Below, piece by piece: positions 42,589-51,393 of a DNA stretch of 64,000 nt. Under the pieces are notes generated by a model. It ran no database searches, was not told where the DNA came from, and saw nothing but the letters and a program-made list of their open reading frames with translations. The position numbers and the translations under genes were made by a program. The first letter of the stretch is position 1. Every line of letters starts with the position of its first letter. This DNA comes from an uncultured Collinsella sp. (lineage in GTDB: Bacteria; Actinomycetota; Coriobacteriia; Coriobacteriales; Coriobacteriaceae). Where the stretch lies: contig CAKTVQ010000004.1 in the NCBI GenBank assembly GCA_934630375.1, forward strand, positions 1 through 64,000, given 5' to 3'.

Positions 42589-42605
42589 AAGCACGTACAA
42601 GTTTG

Positions 42606-42644
42606 AAAACGCCGCCCGTGAACACCATCACAAGCGGCGTTTTT
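42606..42644 (+). terminator. Intrinsic terminator after nhaA
   Basis: AAAACGCCGC (42606-42615) and GCGGCGTTTT (42634-42643) form the stem; its T run overlaps the following palindrome. Confidence 0.85.
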
Positions 42645-42672
42645 AGTCATTCGGGACGTTCTTAAATGACTA
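42644..42672. repeat. Palindrome TAGTCATT...AATGACTA with CGGGACGTTCTTA loop
   Basis: Perfect 8-bp arms at 42644-42651 and 42665-42672. It is the cleanest copy of the GGGACGTTCTTA-loop family and lies between the convergent nhaA and 84-aa protein genes, directly beside the latter's stop. Confidence 0.85.
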
Positions 42673-42675
42673 GGT

Positions 42676-42930
42676 TTATTCCACGGTGCCGTAGATGGCG
42701 CCCCAGCCGTGGGCGGCCAAGGCGGAGTTGAGCTGGTCGCACAGCGACTGGCGGTCGTAATAGCCGGGCGGTAGCAGGTTGACGATTTCCATGAGATCGG
42801 GCGCCAGGTCTAAGATTTCGGCCTGTACGATCAGATCCAGGCGGTCGATGGCGTGGCGGTCGTAAAACAGTCCGTCGACCAGGCGCTGCAGGTCGCCGAA
42901 TTCCTCGGCCTGAAACGATCCGTACTCCAT
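42676..42930 (-). CDS. Small protein of unknown function (84 aa)
   Basis: An acidic soluble protein starting EYGSFQAEEFGDLQRLVDGL and containing PDLMEIVNLLPPGYYDRQSL and a C-terminal WGAIYGTVE. AAGGAGG lies 6 bases upstream of the ATG, which supports translation. No family is recognised. It is alone between nhaA and a divergent aminotransferase gene. Confidence 0.72.
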   Translation of the reverse strand: MEYGSFQAEEFGDLQRLVDGLFYDRHAIDRLDLIVQAEILDLAPDLMEIVNLLPPGYYDRQSLCDQLNSALAAHGWGAIYGTVE

Positions 42931-43089
42931 AGTGCCTCCTTGGGCGAACCGCGCCGCCATGTGGGACGCACGCGGCGATGTCGTAATTCATTGCGATGGA
43001 CTTAATCTATCACGGCTTCATAACGTTGCGGCGATGGCGGTCTATACTTAGAAGAATTGCAACGTACCGCTTCGTGAAAGGTCGCACCC

Positions 43090-44394
43090 ATGCAGACGAT
43101 CTACCAGAAGATGGAAACCACCGAACTCGATGCCGCCATCGAGGCGCTCAAGGCCGAGGTCGCCGAGGTCAAGGCCAAGGGCCTGGCGCTCGACATGGCC
43201 CGCGGCAAGCCGTCGCCCGCCCAGGTGGACATCTCGCGCCCCATGCTCGATATCCTCAATGCTAATTCCGACCTGCACGACGGCAACGTCGACTGCTCCA
43301 ACTACGGTTGCTTTGAGGGCATTCCCTCGGCACGCAAGCTGGCAGGGGAGTTCTTGGGCTGCCCTGCCGAGCAGACGCTTGTGTTGGGTTCGTCGAGCCT
43401 TTTGATCGAGCACGACATCGCCGGCATGTTCTGGCGCTGCGGTTCGTGCGGCAGCGAGCCCTGGGACGCCTACGAGGCCGCCCACGACGGCAAGAAGGTC
43501 AAGTTCCTGTGCCCCGTTCCCGGCTACGACCGCCACTTTGGCATCACCGCCGACCTGGGCATCGAGAACGTCCCCGTCGCGATGACCGACAACGGCCCCG
43601 ACATGGACGAGATCGAGCGCCTCGTTGCCGCTGACGATTCCATCAAGGGCATCTGGTGCGTGCCAAAGTACTCCAACCCCACGGGCATTACCTTTAGCGA
43701 GGACACCGTGCGCCGCCTAGTCGAGATGCCCACGGCCGCGCCCGATTTCCGCATCTTCTGGGATAACGCCTACTGCGTGCACGACCTGTACGACGAGACC
43801 GACGAGCTCGCAAACATCTTTGACCTCGCTCGCGCGGCGGGCACCGAGGATCGCGTGGTGGCCTTTGCCTCGACGTCCAAGATTACCTTCCCGGGCGCCG
43901 GCATCGGCTTTATCGGTGCGAGCCCCGCGGTTATCGCGGAGTTCTCCAAGCGCCTGAAGGCCGGCCTCATCAGCGCCGACAAGCTCAACCAGCTGCGTCA
44001 CGTGCGCTTCCTCCCCACCATCGAGGCGGTCAAGGAGCACATGAAAAAGCATGCTGAGTTCCTGCGTCCGCGCTTTGAGGCCGTTGAGCGCAAGCTCACC
44101 GAGGGCCTGGGCGACACGGGTTGCGCCACCTGGACGCATCCCCGCGGCGGCTACTTTGTGAGCTTCGATGGTCCCGAGGGCTCGGCCCGGAAGGTCGCCG
44201 CGCTTTGCGCCGACCTGGGCGTCAAACTCACGCCGGCCGGTGCCACTTGGCCTTATGGCAAGGACCCGCGCGACACCAACATCCGCATCGCGCCGAGCTA
44301 TCCCACGGTCGAGGACCTGGAGGCCGCGCTCGATGTGCTGGTGCTGGCTGTCAAGCTCGTCGCTGCCGAGCTTGCGCGTGCCGAGCGCGCCTAA
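43090..44394 (+). CDS. Aminotransferase, class I-like (MsAspAT-type)
   Basis: A 434-aa PLP enzyme that resembles the aspartate aminotransferase subgroup first characterised in actinobacteria (PF12897). Visible elements are LALDMARGKPSPAQVDISRP, NYGCFEGIPSARKLAGEFLG, the PLP-binding PKYSNPTGITFS and WDNAYCVHDLYD, and the lysine segment FASTSKITFPGAGIGFIG, whose Lys forms the Schiff base. The substrate is probably aspartate/2-oxoglutarate but could be another amino acid. GAAAGG precedes the ATG. It is monocistronic. Confidence 0.9.
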   Translation: MQTIYQKMETTELDAAIEALKAEVAEVKAKGLALDMARGKPSPAQVDISRPMLDILNANSDLHDGNVDCSNYGCFEGIPSARKLAGEFLGCPAEQTLVLGSSSLLIEHDIAGMFWRCGSCGSEPWDAYEAAHDGKKVKFLCPVPGYDRHFGITADLGIENVPVAMTDNGPDMDEIERLVAADDSIKGIWCVPKYSNPTGITFSEDTVRRLVEMPTAAPDFRIFWDNAYCVHDLYDETDELANIFDLARAAGTEDRVVAFASTSKITFPGAGIGFIGASPAVIAEFSKRLKAGLISADKLNQLRHVRFLPTIEAVKEHMKKHAEFLRPRFEAVERKLTEGLGDTGCATWTHPRGGYFVSFDGPEGSARKVAALCADLGVKLTPAGATWPYGKDPRDTNIRIAPSYPTVEDLEAALDVLVLAVKLVAAELARAERA

Positions 44395-44444
44395 CGTCCG
44401 CGCCCAGTACTATCCGCACTTTCGATACGTAAAGGAGCGTATAC

Positions 44445-44759
44445 ATGGATTTGGGTATTTCCACCAACCCCACGCCGGAGCTCTACACCATTAAGGTGAC
44501 CGGCGAGATCGATATCTCTAATGCCGACAGTCTGCGTAACGCCATCGACTTGGCGCTCGAGCAGCCCACCGAGGCCGTTGAGCTCGATTTTGCCCAGGTG
44601 AGCTACATCGATTCGACGGGCATTGGCGTGCTCGTGGGCGCCGCGCACCACGCGGTCGACCACGGCAAGCGCTTTAGCTGCACCAATGTGCAGCCCCAGG
44701 TGATGCGCGTGGTTCAGCTGTTGGGTGTCGACCAGGAGATTTCGATCACCGCTGCATAA
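44445..44759 (+). CDS. STAS-domain anti-anti-sigma factor
   Basis: A 104-aa single STAS domain. The phosphorylation site is the Ser at residue 57 in SYIDSTGIGVLVGAA, with GEIDISNADSLRNAID at the N-terminus, as in SpoIIAA/RsbV. These proteins free a sigma factor by binding its anti-sigma kinase when unphosphorylated. No kinase or sigma gene is adjacent. AAAGGAG lies about 6 bases upstream of the ATG. Confidence 0.92.
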   Translation: MDLGISTNPTPELYTIKVTGEIDISNADSLRNAIDLALEQPTEAVELDFAQVSYIDSTGIGVLVGAAHHAVDHGKRFSCTNVQPQVMRVVQLLGVDQEISITAA

Positions 44760-44912
44760 TCTTTGTCCCCAAAAGGGCGTGCCGTTTGGCATATGTTTGT
44801 GATGCGCTCGGATGTTTTGGCGTCCGGGCGCTATACTTGACCGAATGAATAGACGAGTTCCGGCCGAATGGCGCGGTGCGGGCTCGACTCACATCGAGCC
44901 TTGGAGGTATGT

Positions 44913-45488
44913 GTGTTTGGTATTGGAGAGGGTGAGCTCGCGATCATCGTGGTCTTCGGCTTTTTGCTGTTTGGCCCGGATAAGCTCCCGCAGATGGGCC
45001 GCACGATCGGCCGTGCCATCCGTCAGTTCCGCGAGACGCAGGAAAAGATGACGGCCGTTGTTCAGTCCGAGATTATCGATCCGGTGAGCGAGGCCGCGTC
45101 GGCCCCGGTCAAGCCCAAGAAGGCTGCCGCCGATGACGATTCCGATGCGGACGAGGATGCCGTCGAGGCAGCCGCGCCCGCAAAGAAGGAGACCTTTGCC
45201 GAGCGCCGCGCCCGCCTTGCTGCCGAGAAGGCCGCGAGCGAGGGTGCTGTCGAGAAGACTGAGACCGAGGGCGCCGAGCCCGAGCCTGCCGCCACTGCTG
45301 CTGCCGCCGCCGAGCCCGAGCCTGCTGCAGAGCCGGAGTCCGAGCCCGAGCCGGCAGAGCCCACGACGGCTGACCTCTACGCCCGTCGTCCCCGCAAGCG
45401 CAAAGCCGTCGTCGACCAGCTTGCTCGCGAGCTCGAGGCCGAGGACGACACCGCTACCGCCGACGCCCCGAAGGGAGGCGATGAGTAA
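44913..45488 (+). CDS. tatA: Twin-arginine translocase TatA/TatB-type subunit
   Basis: A 191-aa single-pass component of the Tat exporter of folded proteins. The N-terminal helix FGIGEGELAIIVVFGFLLFG is followed by the hinge PDKLPQMGRTIGRAIRQFRE, typical of TatA/TatB. The C-terminal ~130 residues are unusually long and rich in Ala, Glu and Pro, closing with a basic ARRPRKRKAVVDQ. GTG 44913 is the start (GGAGG 5 bases before). The stop overlaps the tatC start, so they form one unit. Whether it acts as TatA or TatB is unclear. Confidence 0.92.
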   Translation: MFGIGEGELAIIVVFGFLLFGPDKLPQMGRTIGRAIRQFRETQEKMTAVVQSEIIDPVSEAASAPVKPKKAAADDDSDADEDAVEAAAPAKKETFAERRARLAAEKAASEGAVEKTETEGAEPEPAATAAAAAEPEPAAEPESEPEPAEPTTADLYARRPRKRKAVVDQLARELEAEDDTATADAPKGGDE

Positions 45489-46279
45489 TGCCTATCGGAC
45501 CTGCGCGAATGCCGCTCTTCGATCATTTGGGAGAGCTCCGTCGCCGCTTGACCATCGTGGTCGTGTCGGTATTTGCCGCAGCCATCGTGCTGTATTTCGC
45601 CACGCCCGTGGTGCTCGACATCTTGGAAGACCCCATCCGCTCCTTTGTGCCGGACGGTAAGTTCTACATCACCACTACGCTCGGCGGCTTTGGACTGCGC
45701 TTCTCGCTGGCCATCAAGATGGCCGTGGTCATGTGCACGCCTATGATCATCTGGCAGATCCTGGCATTTTTCCTGCCGGCACTGCGCCCCAACGAGCGCA
45801 AGTGGGTTGTGCCCACGGTGCTCGCCTCGACGGTGCTGTTCTTCCTGGGTGCCATCTTCTGCTACTTCATCATCATCCCGGCCGGCTTTGAGTGGCTCAT
45901 CGGCGAGACCTCGGCCGTCGCCACCGCGCTGCCCGACCTGGAGAACTACGTCAACATGGAGCTGCTCTTTATGATCGGCTTTGGCGTGGCGTTCGAGCTT
46001 CCACTCATCATCTTCTACCTGTCCGTTTTCCACATCGTGTCCTACGCCGCCTTCCGCAGCGCTTGGCGCTATGTGTACGTGGGCCTGCTCGTGGCTTCGG
46101 CCGTGATCACGCCCGACGGCTCGCCCGTCACCCTGGGCCTTATGTACGGCGCCCTGCTCTCGCTCTACGAGATCTCGCTTGCCGTCGCCCGCGTGGTCAT
46201 CACCGCGCGCGAGGGCAAGGAGGGCCTGTTCGTGAGCCGTCTGGACCTGTTCTCGGACGACGAGGACGACGAGGAGTAA
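45488..46279 (+). CDS. tatC: Twin-arginine translocase subunit TatC
   Basis: The 263-aa six-helix receptor that binds twin-arginine signal peptides. The N-terminal MPLFDHLGELRRRLTIVVVS with the essential Glu and Arg residues, AFFLPALRPNERKWVVPTVL, FEWLIGETS, and the final SAVITPDGSPVTLGLMYGALLSLYEIS are all present. It overlaps tatA by one base and is followed 6 bases later by hypA, so Tat export and hydrogenase maturation are apparently co-expressed. Confidence 0.97.
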   Translation: MPIGPARMPLFDHLGELRRRLTIVVVSVFAAAIVLYFATPVVLDILEDPIRSFVPDGKFYITTTLGGFGLRFSLAIKMAVVMCTPMIIWQILAFFLPALRPNERKWVVPTVLASTVLFFLGAIFCYFIIIPAGFEWLIGETSAVATALPDLENYVNMELLFMIGFGVAFELPLIIFYLSVFHIVSYAAFRSAWRYVYVGLLVASAVITPDGSPVTLGLMYGALLSLYEISLAVARVVITAREGKEGLFVSRLDLFSDDEDDEE

Positions 46280-46285
46280 ATCGGT

Positions 46286-46642
46286 ATGCACGAGGTTGGC
46301 ATTGTCAACGGCATACTCGATACAGTGATTCGCGCGGCGCGTGGGGCGGGGGCCTCGCGCGCCGTTTTGGTAACGCTGCGTATCGGGGATATGACCGAGG
46401 TCGTGCGCGAGGCGCTCGACTTTGCGTGGGAGACATTTCGCGACGAGGACCCGCTCACGCGAGGCTGCGAGCTTGCCGTGGAGGAGGTCCATCCACAAAG
46501 CGAGTGTCTGGACTGCGGTGAGGTTTTCGACCACGATCGCTTCCACTGTCGCTGTCCCCAGTGTGGTGGTGCCAACGTGCGCCTACTGCACGGCCGCGAG
46601 CTCGATATCGCAAGTATCGAAATCGAAACCCCCGACGATTAG
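46286..46642 (+). CDS. hypA: Hydrogenase nickel incorporation protein HypA
   Basis: A 118-aa metallochaperone that delivers nickel to [NiFe]-hydrogenase large subunits. It begins MHEVGIVNGILD, with the nickel-binding His2, and has the zinc domain SECLDCGEVF and CRCPQCGGANVRL. Length is normal. It follows tatC by 6 bases and precedes hypB by 55 bases. No hydrogenase structural genes are in the window. Confidence 0.96.
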   Translation: MHEVGIVNGILDTVIRAARGAGASRAVLVTLRIGDMTEVVREALDFAWETFRDEDPLTRGCELAVEEVHPQSECLDCGEVFDHDRFHCRCPQCGGANVRLLHGRELDIASIEIETPDD

Positions 46643-46697
46643 CCCGCTAGCCATCTGGTGATGGGGTATAAAGGGGCCAAAGTAAGGAGCGCTAAGT

Positions 46698-47381
46698 ATG
46701 GCCGAGAAAACGATTGATATTGCATCGCCGATTCTGTCGCGCAACGAGCGCCTGGCAGATCAGCTGCGCAAGCGTTTTGAGCAGACGAACACCTACGTGA
46801 TCAACGTGCTGTCGAGCCCCGGCTCGGGCAAGACCACCACGATTCTGGGCACCAACGAGCGCCTGCGTGACAAAGCCGGCCTGCGCTGCGCCGTCATCGA
46901 GGGCGATATCGCCTCGGATGTCGACGCCATCACCATGAAGGAAGCCGGCATGCCCGCCATCCAGATCAACACGGGCGGCCTGTGCCACCTCGAGGGCAAC
47001 ATGATCATGGAGGCCGTCGATGCCTTCGACCAGGCTGTGGGTCTGGAGAACATCGACGTCATCTTTATCGAAAACGTGGGTAACCTGGTCTGCCCGGTCG
47101 ACTTTGACCTGGGCGAGAACCTGTCCATCATGATTCTCTCGGTGCCCGAGGGCGACGACAAGCCCATCAAGTACCCGGGCATCTTCCAACACGCCGGCGC
47201 GCAGCTGCTCAACAAGGTCGACGTGGCTCCGGCTTTCGATTTTGACATGGATAGGTATACTAAGACACTCGATGACCTCAATCCGCAGGCGCCGCGGTTT
47301 GCCGTGAGCGCGCGCAAGGGCGAGGGCATGGATGCCTGGTGCGATTGGCTCATCGGGCAGATCGAGCAAGCAAGGGCGTAA
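46698..47381 (+). CDS. hypB: Hydrogenase maturation GTPase HypB
   Basis: A 227-aa SIMIBI-class GTPase that assists nickel insertion. The Walker A motif is LSSPGSGKTTTILG, followed by VIEGDIASDVDA, the nickel/zinc-site region INTGGLCHLEGNM, and FIENVGNLVCPVDFDLGE. It lacks the His-rich N-terminal nickel store found in some HypB proteins. AAGGAG precedes the ATG. It pairs with HypA in the same operon. Confidence 0.96.
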   Translation: MAEKTIDIASPILSRNERLADQLRKRFEQTNTYVINVLSSPGSGKTTTILGTNERLRDKAGLRCAVIEGDIASDVDAITMKEAGMPAIQINTGGLCHLEGNMIMEAVDAFDQAVGLENIDVIFIENVGNLVCPVDFDLGENLSIMILSVPEGDDKPIKYPGIFQHAGAQLLNKVDVAPAFDFDMDRYTKTLDDLNPQAPRFAVSARKGEGMDAWCDWLIGQIEQARA

Positions 47382-47435
47382 GTCGGCCGCCATACGGGCG
47401 GGCGTAGCCGCAGAGATACGAGATAGGAGCCTCTT

Positions 47436-50030
47436 TTGAAGCTCATCATCGCCGAGAAAAACGACGCCGCGCGTCAGATCGCCGAGCGTCTGTCCACGGG
47501 CAAACCCAAAAAGGACAAGGTGTACAACACTGCCATCTACCGTTTTGAGTGGAAGGGCGAGGAGTGCGTGACCATCGGCCTTGCCGGTCACATCCTGGCG
47601 CCCGATTTTTGTGACAGCGTGCTGTTCGATAAAAAGCTGGGCTGGTATTCGGTCACGGAGGACGGCGAAATGCTGCCGGCCGACATGCCCGATGGCCTGG
47701 CTCGTCCGCCCTACGACACCAAGCGCAAGCCGTTCCTTGCCGACGGCATTTCCATCAAGGGCTGGAAGCTCGAGAGTCTCCCTTACCTTACCTGGGCGCC
47801 GGTCATTAAGCTGCCGGCCGAGAAGGAGCTCATCCGCTCGCTCAAGAACCTCGCCAAGAAATCCGACAGCGTTATCATTGCCACGGACTTCGATCGCGAG
47901 GGCGAGCTGATCGGCTCGGACGCCCTTAACAAGGTGCGCGAGGTTGCGCCGGACTTGCCGGTCGCCCGCGCCCAGTATTCTTCATTTACCAAGGCCGAGA
48001 TTACGCAGGCCTTCGACAATCTTGTCTCGCTCGACCAGAATCTGGCCGACGCCGGCGAGAGCCGCCAGCACATCGACCTCATTTGGGGCGCGGTGCTCAC
48101 GCGCTACCTGACGCTCGCCAAGTTTGGCGGCTTTGGCAACGTGCGCTCCGCCGGCCGCGTGCAGACGCCGACGCTCGCCCTGGTGGTCGAGCGCGAGCGC
48201 GAGCGCATGGCGTTTGTGCCCGAGGACTATTGGCAGATTCGCGGCATGGGTGCCGCGCAGGGCGCTGCCGAGGACGATCGCTTTAAGATTGCGCACAAAA
48301 CAGCACGCTTTACCGACAAGGATGCTGCCGAGACGGCGTATGGCCACGTCGACGGCGCCAAGACGGCAACTGTCGCCGCGGTGACCAAGCGCTCGCGCAA
48401 GCAGCAGCCGCCCACGCCGTTTGCGACGACCTCGCTGCAGGCTGCCGCCGCGGCCGAGGGCATCTCGCCTGCGCGTACGATGCGCATCGCCGAGTCCCTC
48501 TACATGGCCGGTCTCATCAGCTACCCGCGTGTCGACAACACCGTGTATCCCGCGACGCTCGATCTGGGTGCCGTGGTGAGCGACCTGGCAAAGATCAACC
48601 CGGCGCTGGCACCCGTGTGCAAAAAGGTGCTCTCCGGTCCCATGAAGCCCACGCGCGGCAAGGTCGAGACCACCGACCACCCGCCCATCTACCCCACGGG
48701 CGAGGGCGATCCGTCCACGCTCGACGGCGGCCAGCGCAAGCTCTACGACCTCATCGCCCGTCGCTTCCTGGCAACGCTCATGGGCCCCGCGACCATCGAA
48801 AACACCAAGCTCGAGCTCGACGTGAACGGTGAGCCGTTCGTGGCTTCGGGCGATGTGCTCGTGACCCCGGGTTTCCGCGAGGCGTATCCGTACGGACTCA
48901 AGCGCGACGAGCAGATGCCGCCGCTGGAGCAGGGCGATACGGTCGACGTTTTCGACATTAAGCTCGAGGCAAAGCAGACCGAGCCGCCCGCGCGCTACAG
49001 TCAGGGCAAACTCGTGCAGGAGATGGAGAAGCGCGGCCTGGGTACCAAGTCCACGCGCGCGAGCATCATCGAGCGCCTGTACGCCGTGCGCTACCTCAAA
49101 AACGATCCCGTGGAGCCAAGCCAGCTAGGCATCGCCATCATCGACGCGCTGACGCAGTTTGCCCCGCGCATCACGAGCCCCGATATGACCAGCGAGCTCG
49201 ACGGCGACATGACTCGCGTCGAGCGCGGCGAGGACACCGAAGAGCATGTCGTGACGCACTCGCGTGCGCTGCTGGCCGGCGTGCTCGACGAGCTGCTCAA
49301 GCATACGCAGGAGCTGGGCGACGCCATCAGCGACGCCGTCACGGCCGATGCGCGCGTGGGCGCCTGCCCCAAGTGCGGCAAGGATCTGGTTATGAAGACG
49401 AGCGCCAAGACCCGCGGCAGCTTCATTGGCTGCATGGGCTGGCCCGACTGCGACGTGACCTATCCGGTGCCGAGCGGCGTCAAGGTGAGCCCGCTCGAGG
49501 GCGAGGCCGCCGTGTGCCCCGAATGCGGTGCGCCGCGCATCAAGTGTCAGCCGTTCCGCCAGAAGGCTTTCGAGATCTGCGTGAACCCGACGTGCCCCAC
49601 CAACTACGAGCCCGACCTTAAAGTGGGCGAGTGCAAGGTGTGTGCCGAGGCCGGACGCCATGGCGACCTGATCGCGCACAAGAGCGAGAAGAGCGGCAAG
49701 CGCTTTATCCGCTGCACCAACTACGATGACTGCGGCGTGAGCTATCCGCTGCCGGCGCGTGGCAAGCTCGAGGCGACGGGCGAGACCTGTCCCGAGTGCG
49801 GCGCCCCCATCGTGGTGGTCAACACGGCGCGCGGTCCGTGGCGTATCTGCGTCAACATGGACTGCCCGACCAAGGAGAAGAAGCCCGCCCGCGGCCGCAA
49901 GACCGCGACTAAGGCGAGCTCGGCAAAGAAGACGACGGCGGCCAAGAAGACGACGGCTAAGAAAGCCATTGCCGCCAAGAAGACGACCGCGAAGAAGCCG
50001 ACTGCCAAGAAAGCGGCCGCCGACAAGTAA
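47436..50030 (+). CDS. topA: DNA topoisomerase I
   Basis: An 864-aa type IA topoisomerase that relaxes negative supercoils. The Toprim domain opens LIIAEKNDAARQIAERLSTG and has VIIATDFDREGELIGSDAL; the active-site tyrosine is Tyr363 in LISYPRVDNTVYP. Zinc-ribbon repeats follow (CPKCGKDLVMK, CPECGAPRIKC, CKVCAEAG, CPECGAPIVVV). The last ~45 residues are a Lys/Ala/Thr-rich histone H1-like tail. The start is TTG 47436 with AGGAG 7 bases before it. It lies 54 bases after hypB and has a strong terminator. Confidence 0.95.
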   Translation: MKLIIAEKNDAARQIAERLSTGKPKKDKVYNTAIYRFEWKGEECVTIGLAGHILAPDFCDSVLFDKKLGWYSVTEDGEMLPADMPDGLARPPYDTKRKPFLADGISIKGWKLESLPYLTWAPVIKLPAEKELIRSLKNLAKKSDSVIIATDFDREGELIGSDALNKVREVAPDLPVARAQYSSFTKAEITQAFDNLVSLDQNLADAGESRQHIDLIWGAVLTRYLTLAKFGGFGNVRSAGRVQTPTLALVVERERERMAFVPEDYWQIRGMGAAQGAAEDDRFKIAHKTARFTDKDAAETAYGHVDGAKTATVAAVTKRSRKQQPPTPFATTSLQAAAAAEGISPARTMRIAESLYMAGLISYPRVDNTVYPATLDLGAVVSDLAKINPALAPVCKKVLSGPMKPTRGKVETTDHPPIYPTGEGDPSTLDGGQRKLYDLIARRFLATLMGPATIENTKLELDVNGEPFVASGDVLVTPGFREAYPYGLKRDEQMPPLEQGDTVDVFDIKLEAKQTEPPARYSQGKLVQEMEKRGLGTKSTRASIIERLYAVRYLKNDPVEPSQLGIAIIDALTQFAPRITSPDMTSELDGDMTRVERGEDTEEHVVTHSRALLAGVLDELLKHTQELGDAISDAVTADARVGACPKCGKDLVMKTSAKTRGSFIGCMGWPDCDVTYPVPSGVKVSPLEGEAAVCPECGAPRIKCQPFRQKAFEICVNPTCPTNYEPDLKVGECKVCAEAGRHGDLIAHKSEKSGKRFIRCTNYDDCGVSYPLPARGKLEATGETCPECGAPIVVVNTARGPWRICVNMDCPTKEKKPARGRKTATKASSAKKTTAAKKTTAKKAIAAKKTTAKKPTAKKAAADK

Positions 50031-50052
50031 CGGCGCAGTCGAAACAATGCCC

Positions 50053-50092
50053 AAAAAACGAGCGAGGGTCCTATGATCCTCGCTCGTTTTTT
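50053..50092 (+). terminator. Intrinsic terminator after topA
   Basis: AAAAAACGAGCGAGG (50053-50067) and CCTCGCTCGTTTTTT (50078-50092) form a perfect 15-bp stem with flanking T run; it can work in both directions. Confidence 0.93.
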
Positions 50093-50094
50093 GA

Positions 50095-50152
50095 CCGGCA
50101 GTTAGGGACGTTCCTTTTCTGCCGGCAGTTTAGGAACGTCCCTAACTGCCGG
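50095..50152. repeat. Perfect 21-bp palindromic repeat CCGGCAGTTAGGGACGTTCCT
   Basis: Arms at 50095-50115 and 50132-50152 are exact complements around a loop that contains another CTGCCGGCAG palindrome. A diverged half-copy is at 11871-11930. It is located between topA's terminator and the end of the zinc-ribbon gene. Confidence 0.85.
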
Positions 50153-50170
50153 CTCGGGAACGACAAAGCG

Positions 50171-51154
50171 CTAGTTCACCTCGACAGGCTTGGCGCCGGG
50201 ATAGCGCTCCTCAAAGTCTAGGCGGTACTTATTGTCATTGGTGCCCGCCACGTTGTCGCGCGACAGCGGCGCCACGATCTCATTCTTGTGGTCCGCAGGC
50301 TTGGCGTATTTCAGGCTGATCTCCCAGGCATCACAGATTGCGTCAATGCGGTGATCCAGGTCGTCGTACAGGGCGATGATGTCCTTCCAGGAGCTGTAGT
50401 TCTTGGAGCTCGTCGGGACGTCCAGGTCCTCGACGATGTCGTAATACTGCTCGATGGTGTCCTCCGTGCGCTCGGCGACGTCGGCGAGATTTTGACGGGT
50501 GGTTCGATCCTCTTCCAGATAGTTGCCGTTGAAGTTCTGCGCATCGGCGCGGACGTAGCTGTCGAGATCTTCGAGCAGGTCGTAGTATTCGCTCAGGCGA
50601 CGGTAGAGGTTCTGCTCGGAGAGCGTTGCTTCGCCGCCATCCTCGCCGTCATCGTCATCATCGTCGTACAGGCTGTTGGGATCGCCGAGGGGCTTTAGGT
50701 CATCGTCGTCGACGTCATGGTGCAGCTTAGCTACCTCGGCAGTCGTCTGCGTGGCGGCGTTGTCGAACGGTCTGATTGCAAAGAAGATGACCAGGGCGAT
50801 GATGATCGCCACCAGCACAACGATAACGGCGATAAGCGGCCCGGTGCCGCTCTTTTTGGGAGCGGGGGTCTGTGGCGAAGCGGGCGCGTATGCGGGAGTC
50901 GGCTGCTGTTGGGGCGAGCCGCTCGCGACGGGTATGCGCTGCGTGGTCTCGACGGCCTCGGTCCTTACGGCGGGGTCGGGGCTATAGGCGAGGGGGTCGT
51001 CCGCCTTGGCTTGCGGCGTATCAAGGGAGCCGGTCTGCTCAAAAGCGGGCTGGCTATCGCTCGCGGCTGTTTGCTCAACGGGTGCACCGCACGAGGTGCA
51101 GAACTTGGCATCATCTGCAAGAAGCTTGCCGCACGAGGCGCAATACCGAGACAT
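50171..51154 (-). CDS. Zinc-ribbon membrane protein, unknown function
   Basis: A 327-aa protein with an N-terminal zinc ribbon (SRYCASCGKLLADDAKFCTS plus CGAPV), a ~70-residue Pro/Gln/Ser-rich linker, one membrane helix (GPLIAVIVVLVAIIIALVIFF) near residues 110-130, an acidic stretch DDDDDDGEDGGEA and an extracytoplasmic helical domain (YRRLSEYYDLLEDLDSYVRA...). Such zinc-ribbon/membrane proteins are common in this group without known function. AAAGGAG lies upstream of ATG 51154. Confidence 0.8.
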   Translation of the reverse strand: MSRYCASCGKLLADDAKFCTSCGAPVEQTAASDSQPAFEQTGSLDTPQAKADDPLAYSPDPAVRTEAVETTQRIPVASGSPQQQPTPAYAPASPQTPAPKKSGTGPLIAVIVVLVAIIIALVIFFAIRPFDNAATQTTAEVAKLHHDVDDDDLKPLGDPNSLYDDDDDDGEDGGEATLSEQNLYRRLSEYYDLLEDLDSYVRADAQNFNGNYLEEDRTTRQNLADVAERTEDTIEQYYDIVEDLDVPTSSKNYSSWKDIIALYDDLDHRIDAICDAWEISLKYAKPADHKNEIVAPLSRDNVAGTNDNKYRLDFEERYPGAKPVEVN

Positions 51155-51224
51155 TGCCACTCCTTTCGCCACATTTCAATGCAATACGACGATTATACCC
51201 AGCATCCAAAATTCCCCATCATAC

Positions 51225-51289
51225 GTTGCGGTGAAATAGGGACTGTTTGGCGGTCTCAGAGCTTCAATCAGTCCCTATTTCACCGCAAC
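51225..51289. repeat. Palindromic repeat GTTGCGGTGAAATAGGGACTG, copy 2 (perfect)
   Basis: Arms 51225-51245 and 51269-51289 are exact 21-bp complements around a 23-base loop. A diverged copy follows ppx at 11803. The gap 51155-51393 contains nothing else that I recognise. Confidence 0.85.
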
Positions 51290-51393
51290 TTTGGAAAGGC
51301 GCCTTTAGCCATTGGGGACGCGCCGAGCACTGGGGTATCATGGCTTGGTTGATATATCTGCATTTACGCGCCTTGTAGGAAGGGGCTGCGCCC

